From Polytrichum commune (taxonomy: Eukaryota; Streptophyta; Polytrichopsida; Polytrichales; Polytrichaceae), in the NCBI GenBank assembly GCA_950295325.1, contig OX485805.1, positions 13,178,501 through 13,242,500 on the forward strand: 64,000 nt of DNA. Direction: 5' to 3'. The notes below the pieces were generated by a model. The model saw nothing but the letters and a program-made list of their open reading frames with translations, was not told where the DNA came from and made no database searches. Position numbers and translations under genes: made by a program. Of this stretch, positions 45,072 through 57,885 are shown piece by piece; position 1 is the stretch's first letter; the number at the start of each line of letters is the position of its first letter.

Positions 45072-48000
45072 ATGGTGGGCAAGATGGGCAAGGTCGCCCA
45101 TGTAGGTGGAGCTGGGAAGCGCGCATTGCAGAGGCTTCTGGAGCCTTCGATCGACACACTGTCGAAGGTTATGCTTGTGGGCCGACCCAATGTGGGCAAG
45201 TCGGCCCTCTTCAACAGGTAAATGATCGAATTTTATGTGTAAGGAATGTACCTGATTTGAAATTGACATCATCAACTCAAAAACCTTCATATTCATATAC
45301 ACACATGGATGTAGTTGTTACCAGCATTTTAATGGGATTTTTCTTTGAAAGTCTGATGCTTCTCAGATTTTCAATGCATCACCACAGGCTGATGCAATGC
45401 TTGGATCAACGATAGGTTGACAAAGAGGCGGGAAGCGCTGGTTTACAACACACCGGATGGCCATGTGACGCGGGATGTTCGAGAGGGTGTTGCAAAGCTG
45501 GGTGACATGCGATTTCGGGTGATGGACACGGCCGGCCTGGAGACCTCAGCTGAGACAGAGAGTGTCTTGGCCAGGACTGCAGGTATCACGGCAGCCGTGC
45601 TTCGCGATTGCCAAATTGCTCTCTTTCTCATTGATGGCAGGTTCCTTTTCTTACTCTCTCATCTTCCAAATCTCTCCTTTCTTCAAATGAGTGCATGTCA
45701 CAGGGATTCTTGTGAAACTTTGTTTGTTGAAATGCCAAGTTGGGAGAGGAATGGGTACCTCCTTGTATGCAGACAGTGCATGATATTCACTTGGATTCCT
45801 TACTCTCTCATCTTCCAAATCTTTCCTTCATTTTAAATGAGTGCATGACACAGGAGGTTTTCTAGAACTTTGTTGTTCAAAATGCCTTGGCAGACAAATG
45901 GATACCTCCTTGCATACAGATAGTGCATGATCTCACGTGGATGAACCAAAGTGCATCCATCTGAGATTGAGCAACGTGCTACTTATTTATTAGGGTCTTG
46001 CCAAATTGCTATTTTCCTCATTGATGGAAGGTTCCTTTCTTACTCTCTCATCTTCCAAATCTCTCTTCCTTGCAAAAGACTGCATGACACAGGCAGTTTT
46101 TTGGAACTTTGTTGATCGAAATGCCTTGGAAGATGAATGGGTACCTCCTTGTACAGAAAGTGCATGAATCTCAGTTGGATGATCCATAGGGCAATCCATT
46201 TGAGAATGAACAACGTGCTACTTATTTGTTAGGGCTTGAGATAGGGGCAGTGAATTATCGATACTCAATTGGTAACTCCGACTTGTGTTTTGTCATCTGC
46301 ATCCTACAATAGAAAATTTCTGAGCACTTGAAACTCACAACATTTCATTCAATCTACCAAAGTTTTAGCAAATCTATAAGGAGGCTAATGCACTCAAGCT
46401 CATGAATTTTCGACATTGTGTGATTTAGGTATGATTTATGAACTCAAGGTTTCTCTGGAATCTTAAGTGGTTACATAACCCCCCCCCCGGTCAACTTGTC
46501 TCTCTCAACCGCTGAGCTGCTTTTGTATTGTCAGTAGTCTCATTTTAATGGACGTAGCTCCCTACGTTGGAAAACAAAAATTGGGTGCTTCTACCTTAGG
46601 ATGCGATGCAGATATCAGGATTTGCAAAAACTGACAAGTTCTAGCATCTGTGGACTGAGTTGTGATTGTGCAATGGGTGGCCAGAGCTGGAATCCAGCCA
46701 CTGGATGCTGATGTCGGGAAGTGGCTTCGGAAGCTTGCTCCACATGTCCGTGTCAAGGTTCTCCTGAACAAATCGGAGGGCTTCCATGATGATTCCAGTG
46801 GGGCACTCATGGCAGCCATGGGGGAGGCCCATAGCTTAGGTTTTGGTGCACCTGTTGCAGTCTCAGCAGAGACTGGACAAGGTCTGCTGGAGCTGTATGG
46901 AGATTTGCGACCATGGGTTGAGAGAGCTCAAGAGGAATTATTAGCAAAACGAGCAGGTATACTACTACTGATATTTCCATTCCTACAAATTTATCAGTAG
47001 ATCTGCTGATGTTCAATCCAAGGTTGACTTTCAATTTATGCGAGAATACAATGGTTACCTTGAATACAAGCATACATGTTCTTTCACTACAGAGTGGTCG
47101 CTAGGTCTACTTGTTTTCATCCCTTTTCCTTTTGTTGTTCTACTTGCTAGTTTTGCCTCTTTTCACTCTTGCGCTGTGTTTAGAAGAAGATATATCTCGC
47201 ATAATAAGTTTGAATCTGTAATATTTTTATTGAGCACCTCTAAGTGTAATTTTCAACTTACTGATTGTAAATGTTTCTCTCTGGTTCTATATTGGCAGCT
47301 GCAAGTCCTAGGGAGGAACAATCTACTGGTGTTGACACTGAGGCAGTTCTTAGAGGAGATGAAGCAGCTGGAAGTGGTCCAGAAGATGAATTGTTTCTTA
47401 AGACAGATACCATGAGCGTGGCGGATGACTATTGTAGTAGGGAGGAGCATGACTCAAGTGAAGGAGCATTGGACACTGTGGAAATTGAAGAGGAGGCAGG
47501 AAAGCTGAGTCTTCAAGAAGAGGAAACAGAGGCCTTGTTGACTGAAGCTGAGCTGAAAAGGGTGCCAATGCAGTTGGCCATAGCTGGGCGTCCAAATGTT
47601 GGTAAATCAACACTCTTGAACACACTTTTACGTGAGGAGCGTGTGCTTACTGGGCCAGAGCCTGGGCTTACACGAGATTCAGTACGTGTGGAATGTGAGT
47701 ACGAAGGTCAGAAATTCTTTCTGGTAAGGTTCAATATCCTCAATCTCATGGATATAGAACTACCCTGTTTTATCTGCATATTCTTGTATATTTTCTCTGG
47801 TTAAGGAACATTATTCTTGTTGAAATAGCTCATATGGAGAAGGGTGTTTGGCAGGTGGATACAGCAGGTTGGATGCAGAGAGTGAAGGTTAAAGAGGGGC
47901 CTGCAGCACTGAGTGCTATGAATGCTCGTCGCAACATTCAGCGAGCCCACATTGTTGCACTTGTTTTGGATGCAGAAGAGGTATCTTGACTATGTAATGT

Positions 48001-49516
48001 ATTTGTACCAGTTTCTAGCCAACTTATTTCATAATGTAATGACCAGACCATTTTACGTATTCAGGCTGCTGTGTAAGAGGGAGGCATAGACAGAACCCAT
48101 ACATTAGATGCAACTTGTTTTTCATACTATCTGGCAGAGCAAGGGGTCCTGTGACCTCTCCCAAGCAACATACCTCATATGTATTTGAATTTTTTTTCCT
48201 TGAGAAAGTAATATGAAAGGCCAAGTCGCTCAAAACATTGTGAAGATATCTTTTTTAAGGACTAGGCTACACATGCTAATGTCAGTGCATGTTGTAATGG
48301 CTTATCTGTTCAGATCTCACAAACTAAGTACAGTATGCGGCATGCCGAAGCAGCTCTTGCACAGTGGGTGGTACAGGAAGGACGAGGCCTTGTTGTTGTT
48401 GTCAATAAGATGGATTTACTGGCAGGCAGTGAGAAGGCACGGCTGCGGTCCCTAGTAATGAAAGCTGTCCCTGAAGAAATCAAAAAGCTATTGCCTCAGG
48501 TATTTTCAGCTTTTGATCACTGGTATTTGATTTCAGTATTTGGTCTCATTTGAGGCACAAGGCAATACAACAGGAAGGCTGTTTTTCATGTGCAAATATG
48601 CTGATTGCCATCACTTCCACCACCACCAAGTCTGTTAATATATAGTTCCTATCACGATCATGAGATAAATTTTACATATATCTCTAGAGTTAGGAGGTGT
48701 TGTGGCATTCAGAATAATTTTTCTACTGCTATGTGTGTGGCAGGTTACAGGAGTGCCAATAGTGTTCATTTCTGCACTCCAAAGGAAAGGGCAGGCAGCC
48801 ATCATGAGGCATGTGAATGAAACCTACAGAAAGTGGTGTGTGCGACTGCCCACAGCAAAGCTTAATCGCTGGCTTAGAAAGGTGACAATCTCTTCTCGTT
48901 AGAATCATGGTCATGATTCAGGTCCTTATTGCACATTTCTGATCACCTTCAACAATTAAAATAAGCATGAATGTATTTAGTCTAGGTATATCAAATGCCA
49001 CAAATGTACCACCCTCATTTGTGAAATAGCTAAAATAGGTTCCATCCTAGAGCTTAGAAAAACTGATCATTTGCGGGGGTTGATGAGGCATGACTTCTTT
49101 ACAATTGTCAAATTCATCTTGGAAGAGTCAAGTTGGTGCCTCACTAAAATAGTTATTTGAAGGTTATTTCTTGGGTTCATGAAATTTAAGCATGAGACTT
49201 GAGACTTTGAAGCTTTAGCTATGTCATGTCCACATTGATGAACACTCTTGTCTTATTCCTTTATGGCTTTGCTCTTTTGCAGGTCATGAGCCGGCATCCT
49301 AGAGGAAACGAAGGCCATGGAGCTAAAGTGCGGTACATGACCCAAGTGAAAGCTCGGCCACCTACTTTTGTTGTGTTTGTGAGTGGGATGGGCAAACTTG
49401 GGGACACAGAGCTTCGCTTTCTGGCTTCTTCATTACGAGAGGACTTCAATCTTGCTGGCATTCCTATCCGTGTATTACAACGGAGCGGCAAGGATCAGCA
49501 AAGACTGAAAGCTTGA
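45072..49516 (+). CDS. der: EngA/Der-type double GTPase (eight exons)
   Basis: Exons 45072-45217, 45416-45640, 46685-46956, 47299-47723, 47855-47980, 48314-48499, 48744-48881 and 49283-49516 join in frame to 583 residues; all borders are GT-AG. GTPase domain 1: G1 GRPNVGKS (37-44), G3 DTAG (86-89), G4 NKSE (152-155). An acidic linker (about 220-300) follows. Domain 2: G1 GRPNVGKS (311-318), G3 DTAG (358-361), G4 NKMD (429-432). Exon 8 encodes the KH-like C-terminal domain. Der proteins assist assembly of the large ribosomal subunit; plant forms act in organelles. G4 of domain 1 has Glu in place of the usual Asp. No targeting peptide is seen with this start, and the same frame is closed upstream, so a further 5' exon may be missing from the model. 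Confidence 0.88.
45608..46230 (+). repeat. ~200-bp tandem repeats in GTPase intron 2
   Basis: Three units (from 45608, 45797 and 45997) share TTACTCTCTCATCTTCCAAA, GAGTGCATG.CACAGG and GGTACCTCCTTGTA or variants. Units 1 and 3 include the end of exon 2 (CCAAATTGCT..TCATTGATGG.AGGTTCC). The third unit is therefore a relic exon end with its donor GT retained. Confidence 0.8.
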
Positions 49517-50296
49517 CATCCTCCAGTAGGTCGCTCATCATTGAGGCTTGTTTCCATGCCTTGCTAAGCATGAAACTATAGGTGGTTTCATCAACAGTAA
49601 CTGAAAGCCATATGTATGACTTACAGAAATCTACTCTGATGTTCTGAGAATGCATATGGTACAGTTTGTAGTGGAGCAGACAATTCTGAACTCAGATTAT
49701 GGCATACTTGATGAAGGAATGTCACAGATAGCATGGATGTCCTATTGACACAGATTGAAAACGGAATTGACAAGATGTCAAATTCTGAGGCAGTGAGAAA
49801 AACCTCACTGTCTACAACAGGAACACACTGAAGACTTTCATGGCCTTATCCTGCCAGTATACCCTCTTTGATCTCCTCGTAGAACCAAAGTAGTACGTTC
49901 TGTCTTCTTTCTCACTGTCTGGCTTAATGGTGTGCAAAAGTCTGACTATGAATCCCAGAAAGCATCTGTCAGAATGAAATATTATTTCTTGAAACCTGAA
50001 TGATTTACAAGTGTAAACTGAACTCCCTCAAGCTGCTAATCTATCAATACTTATACTCTGCTAAGCAAAAGAAGAGTGATCAATTGCACTCATAAAGCAG
50101 CTCTGTTTTGCTTGTCGTTTGATTTCATGAATGCCTGATCTAACCCAGGATGAAGTGCATTGAAGTGAAGCAAATGGCCTGAACACAAACAGCTTGTGAA
50201 TTTGCAAGAAGGAATGACGATGGCAAATAGCAAGAATTTGCTGCAATCTGGTGGTGATAGTGGTGGGTGATTGGGCAATTGGGTGATTTTCTCATC
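49517..50296. other. Space between convergent GTPase and GDSL genes
   Basis: Holds the 3' ends of both convergent genes. No gene or strong repeat seen. Confidence 0.5.
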
Positions 50297-53200
50297 TTAG
50301 GTTCTGGCATCCCAGAAGGTGAAATCGGGTGAGCATTTGAAGCCGCCTGTGGGGGTGATGTGCTTGCCAGTGAGGAAGTCAGTAGCAGCAGCCTTGTGCA
50401 AAGTGTTTGCTGTGTGGATGCCATCCCAGCTCAGGTGATTGAAGGAATTTGCGCAAGGAGGCACACTGACAGTGGTAACTCCATCGGCAACATTCCATCC
50501 ACAGAAGTGGTTCTTGTCAAAGTTGTATTTGCCACCTTGTCCACAGCATGCTGTCAATGGCTCTGTCACATCTGCAGTTTTGAATACAGAGCAATTGATC
50601 AGGATTCAGTATTGCTCTTAATTAAGTCTAATTACATTCTTGAGAGCTTATGTAGGATAATTCTTAGGTTATCCAGATAACCTAACAAATGATTTCATTG
50701 GTGCACATCCCTTCATTTAAAATTGATCTTAGTAGATGGGAGAGCTTCATGTCCGCAGACAGGAAACAATAAGATGTTGACTGCTGAGAGAATGCAATCA
50801 GCAGTGATGCCAAGTATTTGCTGACCAGTCTACTCTTGATTGGATAAGAGGAGGCACATTACTGCTCATAGTTGATGACCTTGCCACAGTAATAAAATAC
50901 ACCTATTATGTCTTTATTGTGGTCACTATAAAATGAAGAAACAAAGCTACAAGTTTTAGTGATCTGATTTTGACCCAAGATGATCTGCATGGGTAAAGAG
51001 GCAACTTAATTGCACATATCAATGTAGAGGTTGTCATAGAACATTTGGTGCTACATGACAAGTCACAAGGCCATACTACATCAGACTGGTCAGTTAAGTT
51101 TGAACTTACTGTAAGCAGCTGGGTTCTTGAGGATGTCAGTGTAGACACCATGCATGTCACCGTAGAGGAGAAGCAAAGCAGGGTACTTTGCACGCAACTT
51201 CACCATCTCGTCTCCCAGTTGCTTGTTGTGTGCAGCAGTGATTTTGTTGAGATTGCTCAAACAGCCATGGCCATCATACTTGGCAGTCGAGCTACCATAG
51301 TACTGGGTGAGCAAGGCAGGTGTGCAACCCAGAGGAGGCAGATTCACCACAAAAATGTCACGAGCTCCAAATGCAATAATGCTCTGTGGAAATAAGAATT
51401 AAACCAAAAAATTAAAAATAATTAAAAATAAAAACAATATGACAAGATCAGATCTGGCTTTCTCAACGTGGTGATTCATCAAATGCTAATTCCCAGTCTA
51501 CATGGATTCCAAATCATCAACATCAACTCACCTCCAATGCAGATACGATAGCTTTCACAACATCACCAACTGTTTTCAATGTCTCAGCGGGTGTGAGACC
51601 ATTTTGGTATAAGTTGAGGAAGTACTCATCGAAGCCAGAGTACACCATGTACAGGGAAGAGTTCAATGTCGAGGACTTGGGCAAGCTCTGGACAACATCT
51701 GCACAAACAAAGGAACATCATTTGTGACATAAACTTGGAATTCTAAGGTAGATGTGCCCAATTCCAACACAACATTAATGTGGACACCTATATTTGAGTG
51801 GTATGTGGTAAGGTGTGGACCTAAAAATGGACATAAGAAAAACACCATGTGTTTAAAAGAAATTGAACTATGTGCACAAAATATGCTTACCATTCTAGTG
51901 TTAATTTTTGACATGATTGAGGGACCTATATGACCACTTAATGAGCACAAGAATATTCACTTTGATAATGAGTAAGATGTTCATATGAGCTCCAAAAAGT
52001 ATGAGGCAAATGGTCACAGGCATGATTTGGATATGCTAATCATCTCACAATATTTGCGTGTTTCATATTCTACGAGAAGTGGGTGCAGAGAGAAGGGTGC
52101 AAGGGTGCAAGCTGGGGAACAAGGTCTAGGGTCGTCACTCTAAGGGCTTTGCTAATGTCGTCATGATGCATATGTCACCACAAAACATGCATGGATCGGA
52201 CGTATGTGGATGGAATTGTTACATGTTTGGTTCTCGTAGAACAGCAGCCGAGTTCTGTACCGGTACAGCCACTCAGTTTGGATCTCCAGTGAGAATGGGG
52301 TGCTGTCTCCTGAGTTCTTTACCCACACCTTCTGCGTTGTGGCAGTAGCACCCGTGGCGGCGAAGTTGCTTCCATATGTGAAGTCTGCCGCTGTTCCCCT
52401 CAGAATTGCATAGTTTGGCCTCCTTCTCACCCCGAATGCTGCTCATTAGAACGCAATACAAGAATTGAAGTTACTTAACCTCGGAGTCGACTTGTGCACA
52501 CAAAGTTCCTTCAACATTGGAAGCGACTATATATGAAACACCTGACCTCATCCATTACCAATTTCAAATTGCAAGTGTAGGTATAACCATTGTTTTCTTA
52601 TGTGTATCTTCGAAGGACACAATTCAACCGTGACTTTCGTCATCTGTATCTTTCAAGGAGAAGAATAAGCAGTTTCACTACAGACTCTGATTCCAAAAAT
52701 GGAATTTGGTTGACCTCGGACTCCACTTCTCCACACAGTTTCTCAACATTGCAAGCGACTAAGCATCTGACCTAATCCTTTACTAATTTCAAAATGCAAC
52801 TGTAGAACTGTTGATGTTTTCTTATGCATAGCGCCGCAGCACACAATTACTAATTTTCATATGCATCATAAATTTGCATCTTTCAAGGGGCACGCCCCTG
52901 ATTTATGCATGATAATTTCGCTAGACATTGATTGAGCAGCCTCTGATGTCAAATTAGGGTGTAATGTGAAACTTTTGAGCAAAGAAATGCAAGGAATGAT
53001 GTTGAATGAATATGATACCCATGAAGTCGACAAAAAGTTTGCCATCAGACAGTCGGTCGGCACCGTGCATCGGAAACTGGTAGCCATTGGGGGCCATTTC
53101 CGCATGCTTGAATTGCGTGGGGAAAGCTGCAATGGCATTACCGACATCCGAGAGGGAGTCTCCGAAGTTGTAAAGTGCAGGGTAACTGCAATTAGGCAGC

Positions 53201-53301
53201 GATTCCACGACCGGAGCATTGCAACACAGAATCATCACCAGCAGGACCAACACATAACTCCAGCGCACCTCATGAAGATGCTGCACTTTCAACAGCCCCA
53301 T
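50297..53301 (-). CDS. GDSL esterase/lipase (five exons)
   Basis: Minus-strand exons 53301-53019, 52438-52223, 51698-51532, 51383-51110 and 50571-50297 join in frame to 404 residues. The N-terminus MGLLKVQHLHEVRWSYVLVLLVMILCC followed by a polar stretch is a signal peptide or anchor, so secretion is likely. Block I is YNFGDSLSDVG (catalytic Ser). Block V is SWDGIHTAN (catalytic Asp and His). Between them are VVNLPPLGCTPALL, NVTEPLTACCGQGGKYNF and FCGWNV, typical of plant GDSL proteins. In block III, usually GxND, the exon 3 sequence reads YSGFDEYF, so the oxyanion-hole Asn appears replaced by Asp. Activity may be altered or lost. The substrate is unknown (plant members act on acyl esters of cell wall, wax or small metabolites). 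The 523-bp intron 2 contains a dispersed repeat. Confidence 0.9.
51745..52100 (+). repeat. ~340-bp dispersed repeat in GDSL intron 2
   Basis: Shared in order with 57886-58240: AAGGTAGATGTGC, TATATTTGAGTGGTATGTGGT, GTGTTTAAAAGA.ATTG, ATTCTAGT, AGTAAGATGTT and AAGTGG.TGCA.AGAGAA. Roughly three quarters identical by eye. Confidence 0.75.
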
Positions 53302-54329
53302 GGATCTAATCGGTAGTGCCACTTTAGAGCTCAAAGTCCTCAACCTCGAGGTATAAAACTCTTGTCAACAAACTTGAAACTATCTAAAGCTCCACTCAAC
53401 GAAAGAAGGTTTAGATCGATCGATCGATGAAGTGGCAGATAATCAGAGCATCGATGTTTACAGTTTATATATGTGCAATAATTCGTCATGTCTCCTCCGA
53501 CCGATTCTCGGCATGCACTCCTGATGGTCAAAATGTGGTCGCTGGGTGGGTCCCCAATTCAGCTTTTGCAGCTCATTCATCCTCCGTACTGCACGTCTCG
53601 GACCATTTGCAGAGTGTTCATCATAATCACCGAACATTACAGCAAGTACAAAGTTTCAGAACGACATCTCTCGGAGACGTCGAGACTCGATACGGAACAA
53701 TTTTAAAAAATTGGTGCCTCCAAGATGCCACCGTTGAAGAGTGATACAATTTCACTCAGTATTCGTCGCTGGTCAACGTGTCTACGCATCCAAGGTCAAC
53801 TAGTTCGCACTTATATATTGACATATCATTGTGCTTTTAAGGCGCTGACCGCCGTACGCCTGGTAGTCGGCCAATGGCTTCTCATCCGGGAAGTGTCTCA
53901 ACTTTCCCTTGTGACAAATTTGTGGGAATTCGGAAAGCAGACAAATTGGGCCCATAATTACCACAATATCTAGTCTGTGTGGACCAAGCAATCTTTAGTA
54001 TCATCTCTACAATCCAATTGTAATACTGCTCATCAGGTCCGCTCGAATGCTCCACACTGTGACAGCCCATCTTTCAATTCGCAGCAAGCGCTTTTGGAGC
54101 CTGATTTGGGCCTCTCATGATTGTACTTTGAAAAGTGTACAGCATGAATTTAGATTGCGATATGCGTTTTTGGTAGACATGTTGAGTGATAGCTTCTTGT
54201 GATCTTACAAGGTTATTCTTTCTGACACCTAAACACAAACTCACTTGGAGAGAGTTTGTTGAAGATGATGACATCATCCAGTATAGCGAGAGAATACATA
54301 ATCAGCATGAACATTTTTTGAGCATTTAG
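53302..54329. other. GDSL upstream region and intergenic space
   Basis: Presumed promoter of the minus-strand GDSL gene. Segment 53935-54085 has a diverged copy at 55315-55455 (AAATTGGGCCCATAA, CAATCCAA.TGTAA, CATCTTTCAATTC). No coding region supported. Confidence 0.4.
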
Positions 54330-55170
54330 GGTTTATGTCGAGGTCACCCACATGTTTGAAAACGTCAGTTTCGAACCGGAGACCAGTGGGCCGAGGTAAA
54401 AAGAATTTTGGCCTGGACATGTGTCTAACCTTGAGGAGCTTGGTTTCTATGTTGGTCCTTCTTTCACTGGGTAAAAACGTCAGTTTTCTACACCCTAAAC
54501 TCCGTAATATCAACTTCCATAATGTCACTCACTCTCTAATATCCCGAAACCCTAGGAAACGGATGTTAGTAGTTCAAATCTCACTCCTTATTGTCACCTT
54601 TCTCTCCCTTATATCACAAATTTTGGCATTAATGAAAACCACCAAAGAAGTCAACCCACACCCTCGCATTGCGCCATGTGTCAATATGTGGAGTGTCACC
54701 TTCTCATTCTTATCTTCTTCTTTCTCTTCTTATGCCACTTGTTGAATGTTGGTGCATGCATATCCACATCGCCCGGGAAGGCCAAGTGGAGTGGACCACA
54801 CCACACCATTCAAATGTTGCACTTTGTGTCATTCCATAGTGTCACACGCTACACTAATCCTATAATATCACGCATCCATGTTAACACTACAAAACTTTAT
54901 AATATCACGTGCACTTTGATTGCCACAAGTGTGATACTACAGAGTTTAGAGTGTAACTTTGATTCAATACAACGATAAGGCTTAAAAACCTACGTTTTCA
55001 ATTGGAGTTGAAAACGGATGGTTTTCACCAGAATCAAAAAGAGGGACCACCCTTGAAACCAAGCTCCTCAAGCTCAAGCACATGACAGACCATAATTCTT
55101 TTCACCTTGGCCCACCAACAATCACTGCTTCAAGGACTCGCGTTTTCAAACGCGGGGGGCCTTGAGTCTA
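54330..55170. mobile_element. Non-autonomous DNA element with ~160-bp inverted ends
   Basis: 54345-54500 and 55000-55165 are inverted relatives. Both contain GTTTGAAAACG, GTGGGCC.AGGT, AAAAGAATT.TGG and TTGAGGAGCTTGGTTTC. The inner 500 bp has repeated TAATATCAC words and no coding capacity. Long inverted ends suggest a MULE-like or foldback element; the family and target duplication are undetermined. Confidence 0.65.
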
Positions 55171-55679
55171 CTTTGAGCATTATCAAGTTTAAATTCAAAG
55201 ATAAACATCAAGAAACGAAACCTCAAAAGTCCATTATCCCTGTAGCAGTAATTGCAGACTTTGCTTCCAATAAGTAGAAAAAGTGTCGCACCTTTTCTGC
55301 AAAATCTTTGAAAAACAAGCAAATTGGGCCCATAAGCACAAAATGCAGTCCATGTGATACAAGCAAGCAAACCCCAATCCCGCAATCCAAGTGTAAAGTG
55401 ACTCGATCTCCATGTCAACATGAGTTGAATGACGCGTCCATCTTTCAATTCACAATATATAAGACCCCGGTTAAGCTGCATGTCAAGTCTACTAAAGCTT
55501 AAAGCTTAAAGCTAAAAGCTAACCATGAAGACAAAAAACTCCAAAAATCCTCGTGGCAGTAGTTGACTTGCTCTATATAAATACATTTGGAGGCATAGCC
55601 AAGCTTACTGTTGGGCTATAGCAATCGCGACATTCAAAAATGTTGGCAGCTCAACCACTCACGTGGACTACACCGGTGA

Positions 55680-55905
55680 TCGATGGGGGAGATTTTTGGG
55701 CATGCATAATCGGTTGAGATCCTAGTGTTTGCAAGTCCAACCGGTTACATGTTGATGTCCTTCGGTTTTCCTTTACTAAATTGGGGTATATTCTATAGAT
55801 TCCTGAAAGATGATCGGTAATTTTCCTGCAGTCTTGACCTTCAACCGGTTATTTCTCAAACTCGACCGGTTCATCTGTAACTAACTGTTGGTTCTCCCCG
55901 ATCAT
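55680..55905 (+). mobile_element. AACCGGTT-rich MITE-like repeat, copy 1
   Basis: Starts near GGGAGATTTTTGGGCAT and contains several ACCGGTT sites (CCAACCGGTTACATGTTG, CAACCGGTTATTTCTCAAA, GACCGGTTCATCTGTAACT). Collinear with copies at 56650, 60525, 60785 (inverted) and 61080. Confidence 0.7.
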
Positions 55906-56649
55906 AGGACTACACACCTGTAAACATTGTGTTCACTGCCCGGGGGTGCACTTTTCATCAAAACCCAAGAACCACCTGCATTCGCAACATACTCTGGAAA
56001 CCCCCCTGTATACAAGTTTGTAAAATCAAGCAATACATGTACAATTTCAATGATAGATATACTAGTGACGATATGTATATATGAAAAAATTCATATTCAT
56101 ATTCAATCGTTATCATAAGTATAAAAATACACTTTTGAAAAATAATCAACCCCTATCATACGTAAAATGCAAAATCTTAGCATTCATTGTGAAGTTGTTG
56201 AAGACTTTTTCATCCCTTGGATGTAACTCTTGTGCATTTAAGTCTACAATACATGTCATAAAAGTTGATGTCGTTATTGTTTCAGAAGATCAGTAAGATC
56301 ATAAAAAGTTTTTCATCAAATGATTAGTAAGATTGTATGTCCACTTGTTGCTAGCCTTTTTGATACTTTTTGATGTTGGCCAATCTTCATGCTTGATGGA
56401 CAGTCCATCAAGTCAATTGGATCCCTATACTCCAGCCAACAATTACCAAATTTTCTATGTGTCTTATAAACCCTCCCAACAAATTAAACCTTCATTGGAG
56501 TTGATTTTTCTGGGTCTACCACCTTTTTGACAATTCTAGCTTTAGATGTGTTCTTGTCTTGACTTTCCTTGCTTGCATCTTGTAGTTCTAATAGCAATCA
56601 AAACTCAAAGTATCTAGAACAAAAACAAAAACCACTTGGCCCAATTTAT

Positions 56650-56830
56650 TCCACTTGTTAATTAGTCTTGAATCGGTCACATGTGGTGATCTTTCGGTAT
56701 TTTTACTAATTTGAGGTAAATTCCATAGATTCTTCTAACATGAACAATAATATTTGTAAAGTCTTGCACTTCAACCGGTTCATTTGTAATTAGCAATCGG
56801 TTCTCCATGTTCATTGCTTGCAGAAACTCA
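56650..56830 (+). mobile_element. AACCGGTT-rich repeat, partial copy 2
   Basis: Contains TTCAACCGGTTCATTTGTAA and GGTTCTCCATGTTCATTG. The 5' part is diverged. Confidence 0.55.
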
Positions 56831-57885
56831 TGTATAGTAGAGGCGCCTATTCCCGATCACAATCCCATGGGCAATCTATAGGATATATACTAGAATTTAA
56901 ATCAAGTTGGACCTGAATTTTGATCAAATTGGGATTGAATTTCAATCAAGCTAGAACCGATTTTTGATCAGGTTGGAACCAATAGTGTCATGACACATGT
57001 CCTCTTTTTGAGTGCTATAGTGAGGAAGTATGAGCGGTTATGACATACTTTAGATATTGGTAATGTGTTTGGGCCAACTTTTGGGCTTCAAAAATTCACA
57101 ATTATATCAATTTAAGGAATAAAATTACCAAAAAAAAAGTTACAGTCCTCTCGATTTGTATCTCCCTATACTAGAAAAATTTGCACCGGCTTAAATTTCT
57201 CGAGATCTGGCAGAGAATCTCTTTAGTGATCAGTTATGGATGCCTCTACTGTAACTCCAACTCTTGTCAAACTACTTTTAAAAATCAAGCTCACCAACGA
57301 GTCAAGACTCAATCCTCTCAACATCATGAGGACACACTAAGGTTTGTATGCCTTAGAAGGTCACTTGTCTTCTATGGCTTAAGTGGTTACAATAAATAGT
57401 GTGGGCCACACTAATAAAGAGGAATCGGTAGTTAAAAATATTGGGGATAATGTTGTGGGTGCACACTATTTACCAACCCACACTATAGAAGTGAGTTTAT
57501 GCTCTTTGGAATCACATTCTCAATTGCTTTGATTGATACTTTACCCACAACTAGAAGTGAAAGAATACAGATATAGTATTAAGTAGTTGAAGGTGCAATT
57601 GTAACTAGGCCCGAGGTCTTTGACCCACATTAATTCCACCTTGACTGGAAACTTAATGTCGCCTACGTTAATTTTCCACCCACACTAATAGACTATTAAG
57701 TGTAGTTTGGGTCTTGTCGTGAGAACCAATTTACATATGGAAAGGCCAACCCAGTAATCTATTGGCCAATTGGATATCACATGGAAATAATCCCTCAAGT
57801 GCGTGAACTTTTTACCATGCACTTCTAAGAGATCACTTGCTTATGTTGGTTGCTTATGTTGCCCAAGAAGAGCATATAGTCCCTA
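56831..57885. other. No supported gene
   Basis: AT-rich. Small repeated phrases such as CACACTA and CCACACTAATA occur near 57400-57700. Nothing coding recognised. Confidence 0.4.

Noticed and set aside
53302-53343. GDSL start at 53343
   Set aside because: The codon there is TTG. ATG at 53301 directly precedes a plausible signal peptide.
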